The notes under the pieces: generated by a model
Seen by the model: only the letters and a program-made list of their open reading frames with translations
What the model was told of the DNA's origin: nothing
Databases searched by the model: none
Source of the DNA: DAIPXZ01 sp036782995
Lineage (GTDB): Bacteria; Bacillota; Clostridia; Saccharofermentanales; Saccharofermentanaceae
Reading direction: 5' to 3'
Assembly: GCA_036782995.1 (NCBI GenBank)
Contig: DAIPXZ010000010.1
Coordinates: forward strand, 1 to 53,473
DNA: 53,473 nt
Program-made: the position numbers and the translations under genes
Part shown: positions 6,777-14,301 of the stretch, in pieces
Layout of the letters: every line of letters begins with the position of its first letter
Position numbering within the stretch: position 1 is the stretch's first letter

Positions 6777-8396
6777 TCATCCTCGCAAAGAATTAAAGCG
6801 GCGAACCCCGTAATTCTCAACAATTACGATTCCAATGCCGGCCAAGAGAAGCACAAAACCTAAGCATACAGACAAAGCGATGTATATGGCAGAATCCGAT
6901 AATTTCATGACGGCTGTGACGAGTAAAATCGTAATTACAAAAGCATCGATGAACCCGCCAATCAACATTGATATGCCCATCGCCATGCCTTGCTTCACTA
7001 CCTGTGCTTCATTGGTCCAATCAAGCCGTACGAAAAGAAGCCCCATGATCATTCCCCACACGGAAGAACATATCGACGCAATTACCGCGATTAACACATC
7101 AAAAAGAATCATCAATGTTGGTAGTTGCATACGGATTCCAATCGCTGTTCCACAAACCAATAACGCCGGTACACATAGCACGATGTTCAAACCAATCTTT
7201 GACCATAAAATTTGCCGCGTCGATACCGGCATTGTTTTCGTAATCCACAGCCGACTACCTTCGAGCGAAACAGATGCCGGCGTTGTCAATACCATCGTCG
7301 AAATGAAGGTCATGATACTACATAGGAAAGCGGAAATTACCGCAGATGAGGCTTGACGTATGACCACATCACCATCCGCACTGCTTGCACTGAACGATTT
7401 ACCGAAGAAGCTAATCATTTGCTCCGGTCCGAGAACCAGTGTTGTAACCATTAATAAGATCAACAAAACCGGCCCGAATAGCGTATTCATCACATAAATG
7501 CTTGACGATAAATACTTTCTAACCTCCATGCCAAAAAAGGCACGCGTTGGTGTGATGGTCTTAATGCGAATTCGTTTATCTTTACTCGAATGCTGATAGT
7601 CCGTCTTCGTGATATTCTTTGCCACATAAATCACCAGCAAAACAAACGGAATCAGTAAAACCGCGAGAGTAAATGCCATAAACAACGGATTTCCGCTGAA
7701 AATCGCATCGGCAATCCAATATATCGGCTTCACCTTATTCATGAATTCAGTCGAATTCTTGGTGCTTTTTACAAGAGCTGTCATGATACTGCTCGAGGAG
7801 CTTGCAAAATAGAAATACGCCATCATTAATGCTAAAGAAAGCGCGGTGATAATATAGGAGCCTCCCTTAAATCGGGTTTTGATAAAGAGTAGGAAAGTAC
7901 CGATGGTCGTTGAAAAGACGATGGAAAGCAACGGCAAAAGAAAGGTAATGAGGATGCCGCGAAGCAAACCGAGGACATCGAGCTGTCCCAAGACAAAATT
8001 CGAAAGAACGCTCGAAAGCATAATCAAAATAATCATCGGTCCGTCATAGAAATATCGAATGACGAAAGACGAGATTACTACCGTAGTTTTTTTTATAGGC
8101 ATAGCAAGCAAAAGATCTGCATCATTGTTTTTGTTTTGCTGAGAAGCGCGTAAAATGCCGAAAAAAAGCCCTATTACAACGCTGACCAGGATACAGATAA
8201 AAATGCCGTACTCCGGCGTATGATTGGAGATGGCCATCACACTAATTGCCACCCCTTGTCCAACACAAAAAACACCCAGCATAATATAGGCGAATCCGAG
8301 AAGAATACAGGAAGCTATATACGGGGTCTTCCTATTGCGAAGACCTCCCAGCATGTTTTGAAAACTGACTTTGAGAAGCAATGACAAGTGATACAT
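6777..8396 (-). CDS. ABC transporter permease, ABC-2/exporter type
   Basis: This 539-residue protein has roughly twelve hydrophobic segments in two halves joined by a basic cytoplasmic stretch (near residue 270, YQHSSKDKRIRIK). The layout matches putative ABC-exporter permeases of the YhaP/EcsB type. The substrate is unknown. Its ribosome binding site (GAGGAGG) lies inside the last codons of the ATPase gene, and only four bases separate the two genes, so they are translated together as one exporter. A soluble protein of unknown function follows after three bases. Confidence 0.85.
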   Translation of the reverse strand: MYHLSLLLKVSFQNMLGGLRNRKTPYIASCILLGFAYIMLGVFCVGQGVAISVMAISNHTPEYGIFICILVSVVIGLFFGILRASQQNKNNDADLLLAMPIKKTTVVISSFVIRYFYDGPMIILIMLSSVLSNFVLGQLDVLGLLRGILITFLLPLLSIVFSTTIGTFLLFIKTRFKGGSYIITALSLALMMAYFYFASSSSSIMTALVKSTKNSTEFMNKVKPIYWIADAIFSGNPLFMAFTLAVLLIPFVLLVIYVAKNITKTDYQHSSKDKRIRIKTITPTRAFFGMEVRKYLSSSIYVMNTLFGPVLLILLMVTTLVLGPEQMISFFGKSFSASSADGDVVIRQASSAVISAFLCSIMTFISTMVLTTPASVSLEGSRLWITKTMPVSTRQILWSKIGLNIVLCVPALLVCGTAIGIRMQLPTLMILFDVLIAVIASICSSVWGMIMGLLFVRLDWTNEAQVVKQGMAMGISMLIGGFIDAFVITILLVTAVMKLSDSAIYIALSVCLGFVLLLAGIGIVIVENYGVRRFNSLRG

Positions 8397-8400
8397 GAAA

Positions 8401-9120
8401 TTATGCCTCCTCAGTGATTTCCAAGAAGACTTCTTCGAGCGAAGAATTACCCTTCACCGCTTCCATCGTACCGCAAGCAATCAATTTGCCGTTCTTAATA
8501 ATTGCAACCTTATCACAAAGCTTCTCCGCGACCTCCAGAACATGCGTGGAGAAGAAGATACTGTTATTTCGCGAACAAAACTCCCTCATAATCTCTTTCA
8601 CGGTAAAAGCCGCCTTCGGGTCGAGTCCGACAAAAGGTTCATCCATAATCAAAAGCTTCGGATCGTGCACAAAGGCAACGATAATCGCGAGCTTTTGCTT
8701 CATGCCATGAGAATACGATTGAATCTGGTCATTTAATACGTCTCGGATTTCAAGCGCATCGGCATACTTCCGAATCCGTTCCATCCTCGTTTCCTTCGGA
8801 ACGCGAAAAACATTCGACACAAAATCCAAAAACTGCATCCCCGTTAGGTTCGGATAAAGCTCCGGGTTATCAGGTATATAGGCAATACGTTTCTTTGTTT
8901 CAATGGGATGCTCCGTAACGGAAATGCCATCCACCATAATTGTTCCTTCCGTGATTGGCAAAAGCCCAACAATACTTTTAATTGTAGTCGTCTTTCCGGC
9001 ACCATTATGCCCGATGAATGCAAACAATTCACCCTCTTCAACATCGAGTGATACGCTGTCAACGGCGACTTTCCCGCCGGGATATATCGTTGTTAGATTA
9101 CGGATACTTAACATGCTCAT
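8401..9120 (-). CDS. ABC transporter ATP-binding protein
   Basis: A 239-residue nucleotide-binding subunit with all motifs: Walker A GHNGAGKTT, the Q/N-loop region IAYIPDNPELYPNLTG, the signature YSHGMKQK, Walker B LLIMDEP, and the H-loop FSTHV. The DNPELYPNLTG stretch and the signature SHGMKQK are typical of ABC-2 exporters such as EcsA-like and drug/lantibiotic exporters. The start at 9120 has GGAGG six bases upstream; the longer frame has no site. It heads a minus-strand operon with the permease, the NERD-like protein and probably the reductase. A palindrome and a TATAAT lie just upstream. Confidence 0.92.
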   Translation of the reverse strand: MSMLSIRNLTTIYPGGKVAVDSVSLDVEEGELFAFIGHNGAGKTTTIKSIVGLLPITEGTIMVDGISVTEHPIETKKRIAYIPDNPELYPNLTGMQFLDFVSNVFRVPKETRMERIRKYADALEIRDVLNDQIQSYSHGMKQKLAIIVAFVHDPKLLIMDEPFVGLDPKAAFTVKEIMREFCSRNNSIFFSTHVLEVAEKLCDKVAIIKNGKLIACGTMEAVKGNSSLEEVFLEITEEA

Positions 9121-9137
9121 AAAAATCCTCCGCGATG

Positions 9138-9174
9138 ACTCTATAATTAGAGTGATAATACTCAACTATTATAC
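9138..9174 (-). promoter_or_regulatory. Palindrome and -10 element upstream of the ABC exporter operon
   Basis: A 16-bp inverted repeat (ACTCTA-TAAT-TAGAGT, 9138-9153) lies between the exporter start codon and a TATAAT on the minus strand near 9170. No clear -35 is visible. The palindrome would sit just downstream of the transcription start, a place for a repressor; this is inference. Confidence 0.35.
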
Positions 9175-9343
9175 ACATTTTCACTCGCAAGAAAAATGAC
9201 GCAAAGGATGGGCGCGTATCTCGGGTTTTGGCAAATTTCCAACAAAATGTACAAATATGTCCTTGATAAAATGCGACATTCATGTGAAAATAGACGCGGA
9301 CGTTTGTAAAATGATTTCCATTTCTTTTTTGGGGGCAAGTGAC

Positions 9344-9661
9344 ATGGCATCAGAACAAGTCAATCGCGTTTTGGAAGTAGAGAAAAAAGCACAACAACTC
9401 GAGCAGGATGCTCGGGATAAAGCGAATGCAATCCTTCTGCAGGCGGACGAGGAAGCTCGTAACGCCTACTATTCGACTCTTTCCGACGCCCGTAGTGAAG
9501 TGGATTCGCTCTACCAAGCCCAAGCCCAAAAAGAAGAACAAATCCGTGAGGATGCGATTTTACACGCGAAGGACGACGCAGATGCTTTGCGCGAAAAGGC
9601 GAAGACGAACCGCGAAACAGCGATTACCGCCGCCCTAAATATAGTAACAGGAAGGCAATAA
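9344..9661 (+). CDS. ntpF: V-type ATPase subunit G/H-like (peripheral stalk coiled coil)
   Basis: The 105-residue protein is nearly all charged heptad-like helix (VEKKAQQLEQDARDKANAIL...), as in the stalk subunit that pairs with subunit E in bacterial V/A-ATPases. It is the first gene of a nine-gene V-ATPase operon, the place of ntpF in Enterococcus. I chose the ATG at 9344 because a GGGGG-rich ribosome binding site lies about eight bases upstream and the residues before it are not helical. Three bases separate it from the next gene. The function call rests on composition and position, since this subunit is weakly conserved. Confidence 0.8.
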   Translation: MASEQVNRVLEVEKKAQQLEQDARDKANAILLQADEEARNAYYSTLSDARSEVDSLYQAQAQKEEQIREDAILHAKDDADALREKAKTNRETAITAALNIVTGRQ

Positions 9662-9664
9662 TAC

Positions 9665-11713
9665 GTGGCCATTGTTCCGATGAAACACATAGAAATCATA
9701 GCGATGCAAAGCGACGCGAAAAAGGTCGTGGATTTTTTGCAACGCATCGGTACGGTTGATGTGACGGAGCGATTCAAGGACGACGAGGATGAATCGGTCG
9801 CTTTGATTTCCACACAGACCAGTATTGCCCAATTCGATAAATCATTGCAAACCGTAAAACGAGCCATTGAATTGATTGAACAATATGGCAACGTGAAGCA
9901 TTCGCTTTTGGAAGGTTTTATGGGGCGTAAGGAGCTGTCCGCCGAAGAGTTTGCAGCCAGAACCGATTGCGTCGAAAAGACCATGCGTGTTGCCTATGAA
10001 ATAGAAGCACTCGACCGTAAAATCGCCTCGGAGAAGACGGTTCGTATTCACACAGAAAATCGTCTTGATCAGATTTTACCGTGGGAAAACCTGGACGTAC
10101 CGATGCAATTCCAAGGCACGGCGAAAGCACCATGCGCTGTCGGGCAACTGCCCTTTACATGCGATGAAGCGGCTTTAAAGAAGCTTTTCGATGAAAAATA
10201 TGTCGCCTATATGGCTTCGAATGCCGCCACACGCGGCGAGGATTTCTCTCCAGAGAATATTTCGATTCCGGATTTTTATGTGGAAATCATTTCCGTTGCA
10301 CGCGAACAAACATGTCTTTTTATCATGGCGCACAAGGCGTTTTTTGACGATATCATGTATGTTTTCCGTAATCTCGGCTTTGTCGCTCCTTCTGACCCGA
10401 CGAAGCATCCGCCGGCGTACCGTATCGCGAAGCTGCGTGCGCGTATTGAAGAATCCGCCCAAACCATCCTCGATTGCCGAGATAAAATGGGTACCTTCTC
10501 CGAAGAGCTTGATAATCTCTATTTCTTGTCGGATTACATGCTCATGCGTAAGGATAAATATGAGATGCTCGGTCAGGTGCTTTTCTCCCAAAAGACATTT
10601 ATCCTAGATGGTTTTATTGCCGAATCCGATTGCGAGCCGCTTTGTAAGGAGCTCGAAGAAAATTTCACGCTTTATGTGGAATGCCGTGATCCGCGCGATG
10701 ACGAGGAAGTCCCGATTAAGTTTAAGAATAATGCATTTGCCGCTCCTGTGGAGGATATTGTTGAAGGCTACAGTGCGCCTTCAAAGAATGACTTAGACCC
10801 GAATCCGGTTATGAGCTTCTTCTACTATTTATTCTTCGGCATGATGCTTTCCGATGCCGGATACGGTTTGTTGATGATTATCGGCACGCTATTTATTCTA
10901 TTAAAACTGAAGCCGGAAGGCGCGACAAAACAAAATATGCGTAAGTTCCTATATTGCGGCATTTCGTCCACCTTCTGGGGATTTCTTTTCGGTAGCTTCT
11001 TTGGAAATGTTGTGCAAGCCATCAGCACCGGTTTCTTCGATGGCTCCGTGAGTCTTAAGCCGATATGGTTTGACCCGGCGCAGAACCCGATGTTTATGCT
11101 CGGTGTTAGCCTCGTATTAGGCTTTATCCATTTGATGGCTGGTTTGGCATTGAAGTTTGTCAATATGTGGAAGCATGGTGATCGAATCGGTGCTTGCTTT
11201 GACGTCGGCTTCTGGTGGGTCGGGTTTGCCGGTCTCATTTTGGTCATTATTCCGATGCTCGTTAAGACGTCTCTTCCGCTTGCAGAAATCGGCAAGTATG
11301 TAGCAATTGCAGGTGCTTTAGGGCTCGTATGTACACAGGGACGCAAGTCGCCGACCATTATCGGCAAGATTATCGGAGGACTCGGAAGTCTCTATAATGT
11401 TACCGGATATTTCAGTGATATTTTATCGTATTCTCGTTTGATGGCCCTCGGTCTCGTTACCGGAATTGTCGGCATGGTAGCCAATACCATCGGTACTATT
11501 TTCCTCTCGGGAATCGGACGGCTGATTATTTTCATCATCGTATTCGTTGTTTTACACACAGTGAATATGGGCATCAGCGCACTTGGCGCGTATGTTCACG
11601 GAAATCGTTTGGAATATGTCGAATTCTTCGGCAAATTCTATGAGGGTGGCGGTACCATGTTCCACCCATTCAAAATGAATACCAAGCATTACAAATATAA
11701 GGAGGACAAATAA
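9665..11713 (+). CDS. ntpI: V-type ATPase subunit I (a-subunit, membrane stator)
   Basis: The gene starts with GTG, supported by AGGAAGG nine bases upstream. The 682-residue product has the two halves of the family: a cytoplasmic coiled-coil region up to about residue 380 that binds the stalks, and a C-terminal membrane region starting near NPVMSFFYYLFFGMMLSD with several helices. The helix around SYSRLMALGLVTGIVGMVANTIG contains the conserved Arg that faces the rotor carboxylate. The tail GNRLEYVEFFGKFYEGGG is typical. Subunit I forms the ion path together with the K ring. The stop codon directly abuts the ATG of ntpK. Confidence 0.95.
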   Translation: MAIVPMKHIEIIAMQSDAKKVVDFLQRIGTVDVTERFKDDEDESVALISTQTSIAQFDKSLQTVKRAIELIEQYGNVKHSLLEGFMGRKELSAEEFAARTDCVEKTMRVAYEIEALDRKIASEKTVRIHTENRLDQILPWENLDVPMQFQGTAKAPCAVGQLPFTCDEAALKKLFDEKYVAYMASNAATRGEDFSPENISIPDFYVEIISVAREQTCLFIMAHKAFFDDIMYVFRNLGFVAPSDPTKHPPAYRIAKLRARIEESAQTILDCRDKMGTFSEELDNLYFLSDYMLMRKDKYEMLGQVLFSQKTFILDGFIAESDCEPLCKELEENFTLYVECRDPRDDEEVPIKFKNNAFAAPVEDIVEGYSAPSKNDLDPNPVMSFFYYLFFGMMLSDAGYGLLMIIGTLFILLKLKPEGATKQNMRKFLYCGISSTFWGFLFGSFFGNVVQAISTGFFDGSVSLKPIWFDPAQNPMFMLGVSLVLGFIHLMAGLALKFVNMWKHGDRIGACFDVGFWWVGFAGLILVIIPMLVKTSLPLAEIGKYVAIAGALGLVCTQGRKSPTIIGKIIGGLGSLYNVTGYFSDILSYSRLMALGLVTGIVGMVANTIGTIFLSGIGRLIIFIIVFVVLHTVNMGISALGAYVHGNRLEYVEFFGKFYEGGGTMFHPFKMNTKHYKYKEDK

Positions 11714-12193
11714 ATGAGTTGGGGTATTTTACTGGCACTAATTGGAGGTGCACTTTCTGTCACTTTGACATGCGTAGGCTCGGCAAAGGGTGTTGACATG
11801 ACGGCGGAGGCTGCGGCTCCCGTAATCATTGACGATCCGTCTAAGTTCTCGAAGCTGATGATTTTGATGCTGCTTCCGGGTTCACAGGGACTTTACGGAT
11901 TGGTTGTAACCATCTTGTTGCTTACACAAATCGGTGTTTTGGGAGGATCGTCAGCGGTATCCTTTACAGCTGGTTTTCTCTATTTCTTAGCATGCTTACC
12001 GATTGCCATCGGCGGTATGGTTTCTGCATTGCTTCAGGCACGCGTTACTGTAGCTGGTGTTAACATCGTATCCAAGAAGGACTCTGAGTCCGGTAAAGCA
12101 GTTCTTTCTGCTGCTTTCGTTGAGTTCTATGCACTTCTTTGCTTCATTACTTCTTTGCTGACCGTTATGAACATTTCCCAATTGGGACTCTGA
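11714..12193 (+). CDS. ntpK: V-type ATPase subunit K (rotor proteolipid), sodium-type ligand set
   Basis: A 159-residue protein with four membrane helices, a doubled proteolipid. Only the second hairpin keeps the ion-binding carboxylate (Glu137 in AAFVEFYALLCF); the first hairpin has Gln58 in LPGSQGLYG. The sodium ligands known from Enterococcus hirae NtpK (Leu61, Thr64, Gln65, Gln110, Glu139) correspond here to Leu54, Ser57, Gln58, Gln108 and Glu137 with identical spacing. This predicts sodium coupling; it is an inference from the motif. AAGGAGG precedes the start. A hairpin with a T-rich tail follows the stop codon. Codon use (many GCT, TCT, GTT) fits a highly expressed gene. Confidence 0.95.
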   Translation: MSWGILLALIGGALSVTLTCVGSAKGVDMTAEAAAPVIIDDPSKFSKLMILMLLPGSQGLYGLVVTILLLTQIGVLGGSSAVSFTAGFLYFLACLPIAIGGMVSALLQARVTVAGVNIVSKKDSESGKAVLSAAFVEFYALLCFITSLLTVMNISQLGL

Positions 12194-12195
12194 TT

Positions 12196-12243
12196 CTCGG
12201 AGAATCGGAGAACAGAGAACGGATTGCCGAGCGTTTTTGTTTT
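12196..12243 (+). terminator. Terminator-like hairpin between ntpK and ntpE
   Basis: CTCGG (12196-12200) plus AATC (12203-12206) pair with GATT (12222-12225) plus CCGAG (12227-12231), and TTTTTGTTTT follows. The stem is interrupted by a small internal loop, so read-through is likely. It could raise the amount of the first three gene products, including the multi-copy K ring, over the rest. Confidence 0.4.
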
Positions 12244-12350
12244 GCGAATGATGTGCCATCAGCGCTTTATTCAGCGAGGCAATATGCTTAAGACAAACAA
12301 ACGGTAATGAATTTCGAAGCGCCGCATCGGCGTTACACGAAGGAGTAGCT

Positions 12351-12938
12351 ATGTCAGGATTGGATGCCATCATAGATAAAATCAATGAGGATGCGAAGCT
12401 CTCGTGTGAAGCGAGAATCGAGAACGCCGCACGAGAGGCCGAGAAAACGAAGGCCTCGAAGGCGGAGGCCGCGCGCCTGGAGCGAGAGCGGTTGCTCGGT
12501 GAGGCGAAGGATGCGATTGGCAAGCGGGAGAGCAAGGCGAAGGCCGCCGCGCTGAGCGCAGCGAAGCGGCGGGTCCTCGAGGAGAAGGTCGCGGTTATTG
12601 ATGAGGTTTTGGCAGAGACGAAGGAACGCTTTATTGCGATGCCTGCGGACGAAACCTTTACGATGATTCGTTCTTTTGTGGAAAAGAGTTCGGAAGGAGA
12701 AGATGGCCGATTGATTTTGGCAAAAAAAGATCTTCCGAATGTGCCGAAGGGCTTCGCTGACGCGATTTCGAAGCAAATCGGTGCTACCGTTGAGATTTCC
12801 GAAGAAGCGGGTGATTTTGCCGCAGGATGCATCCTGATTTGCGGTGATATCGAGTATAACGGAACGGTTGACGCGCTTTTCGAGAACCAAAAGGAGCAAA
12901 TGCGCGATGTGGTTAACCAAATTCTTTTCGGATTGTAA
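12351..12938 (+). CDS. ntpE: V-type ATPase subunit E (peripheral stalk)
   Basis: The 195-residue protein has the subunit E layout: a long N-terminal helix rich in Ala, Glu, Lys and Arg (residues 1-85) and a C-terminal globular domain (GDFAAGCILICGDIEYNGTVD matches the conserved GG-type core). It links the catalytic head to subunit I. The start has AAGGAG six bases upstream. The helix-coding DNA (about 12430-12600) is clearly more GC-rich than its surroundings, explained by the residues used. A 157-base gap with hairpins separates it from ntpK. Confidence 0.92.
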   Translation: MSGLDAIIDKINEDAKLSCEARIENAAREAEKTKASKAEAARLERERLLGEAKDAIGKRESKAKAAALSAAKRRVLEEKVAVIDEVLAETKERFIAMPADETFTMIRSFVEKSSEGEDGRLILAKKDLPNVPKGFADAISKQIGATVEISEEAGDFAAGCILICGDIEYNGTVDALFENQKEQMRDVVNQILFGL

Positions 12939-12994
12939 TCAGGTAATCACCATCATTAATAGATAGAAAGAACATTGGAAAGGTTGAAGTAAGA

Positions 12995-13972
12995 ATGGCC
13001 ATTGCGGAGTCAAAATATGCATATGCAGTATCCGGCGTCCATGTTATGGAGAAGTCTCTTTTCTCCATGCAAGATATGGATAAATTGCTGGGTGCGCCGT
13101 CATACGAGTCGGTTGTTGCACTTTTGGCAGAAAAAGGATGGCAGATTCCGAGCGACATGAAGGATATTTCTTTGCTATTGCGCACCGAACTTTTGCGGAC
13201 GTGGCAATGGATTTTAGAGAGTGCACCGGATGCGTCGATTTTTTACCCACTCATCATACGCAAGGATTTCCATAATCTCAAAGCGGGCATTAAGTCGTTG
13301 CTTTGCGATTATGATGTAGATACGTATTTTATTGGGCCTTCCGTAATTTCACATGATGTGATGAAGGACGCGATTACCAATCACGATTTTGCCGCTTTGC
13401 CGGAGCCCTTTGCGACACTCGGTGAGGAGACCTATGATCTTCTCGTGCGAACGGGAGATGGACAGTCGGCGGATTTAGCGATAGACCGCGAGTGTCTTTC
13501 TTATATGCTTGCAGAAGCAAAGAAGAGCCACATTCCCCTCTTGATTGAAGAGGCGGAGATTTTTGTGGCGTCAGCCGATATAAAGACTGCTTTCCGCGCA
13601 ATTCGTGCAGGTAAAGATATTGAGTTTATGACAAAGGCCGTTGCAGGGTGCGACACACTGCCGAAGGATAAGCTTCTGGAGGCGGCAGAAAAAGGCAAGG
13701 ATGCCCTTTTGCAATACCTCGCCACAACGCCATACAAGAATGGTGTTGCTTTTTTAAGCACACAGCCGGACGCTTTTGAAAAGTGGAGCGATGACGAGAA
13801 AATCCGCATTTTGGAAGCCTTGAAATATAAGTCTTTGGGCCCCGATCCATTAATTGCTTTCTATCTTTATAAGGAAGCAGAAATTAAGAATATCCGCATT
13901 ATTTTGGCGGCAAAGCAAAGTGATTTGCCGGTTCATGCCGTAAAAGACCGATTAAGGAGGCTTTATGATTAA
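12995..13972 (+). CDS. ntpC: V-type ATPase subunit C (central-stalk adaptor, AC39 type)
   Basis: A 325-residue mostly helical soluble protein of the V-ATPase subunit C/d family, the funnel that joins the rotor ring to the D-F shaft. Family features are YAYAVSGVHVMEKSLF at the N terminus, the repeated FxNLKAGIKSLL-type helix, and KNIRIILAAKQSDLP near the C terminus. The ribosome binding site is modest. The last eight bases overlap the start of the next gene, whose AAGGAGG lies within this reading frame, so translation is coupled. Confidence 0.92.
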   Translation: MAIAESKYAYAVSGVHVMEKSLFSMQDMDKLLGAPSYESVVALLAEKGWQIPSDMKDISLLLRTELLRTWQWILESAPDASIFYPLIIRKDFHNLKAGIKSLLCDYDVDTYFIGPSVISHDVMKDAITNHDFAALPEPFATLGEETYDLLVRTGDGQSADLAIDRECLSYMLAEAKKSHIPLLIEEAEIFVASADIKTAFRAIRAGKDIEFMTKAVAGCDTLPKDKLLEAAEKGKDALLQYLATTPYKNGVAFLSTQPDAFEKWSDDEKIRILEALKYKSLGPDPLIAFYLYKEAEIKNIRIILAAKQSDLPVHAVKDRLRRLYD

Positions 13973-14285
13973 GAAAATGGCCGCCATCGGCGACAGAGAC
14001 AGCATTTACGGATTCGTGTCCATCGGACTGGATATTTTTCCGTTGGACAGAATTGATAACCCGGCACAGACTTTGCACCATCTGGCACAAGGCGATTATG
14101 CCGTAATTCTCATTACAGAAGCTCTGGCGGCAACGTTAGAGGATGAAATCGATAAATACAGCCATCAACCGCTTCCCGCAATCATCCCGATTCCCGGCGT
14201 CACCGGAAATCGTGGCATGGGCATGAAGGCCATTTCCAAATCCGTGGAAAAGGCCGTCGGAAGTGATATTTTGCAAGATAGTTAA
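13965..14285 (+). CDS. ntpG: V-type ATPase subunit F (central shaft)
   Basis: A 106-residue Rossmann-like protein. The features of subunit F are present: MAAIGDRDSIYGFVSIGLD at the start, DYAVILITEALA in the middle and LPAIIPIPGVTGNRGMG toward the end. It binds subunit D in the rotating shaft. In Enterococcus naming the gene is ntpG. Its ATG is six bases after an AAGGAGG within ntpC. Confidence 0.93.
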   Translation: MIKKMAAIGDRDSIYGFVSIGLDIFPLDRIDNPAQTLHHLAQGDYAVILITEALAATLEDEIDKYSHQPLPAIIPIPGVTGNRGMGMKAISKSVEKAVGSDILQDS

Positions 14286-14301
14286 AGGAGAGACGAAGAG
14301 C

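Noticed and set aside
8414..8736. Plus-strand frames over the ABC ATPase gene
   Set aside because: The minus strand has every ABC motif in one frame; these are shadows.
9257..9343. N-terminal extension of the first V-ATPase gene
   Set aside because: The extra residues are not helical, have no ribosome binding site and would lie in the promoter region; the ATG at 9344 fits the coiled-coil start.
11996..12832. 278-codon minus-strand frame over ntpK and ntpE
   Set aside because: It crosses two confirmed genes and the gap between them; Ser/Ala-rich content mirrors the opposite strand of the coiled coil.
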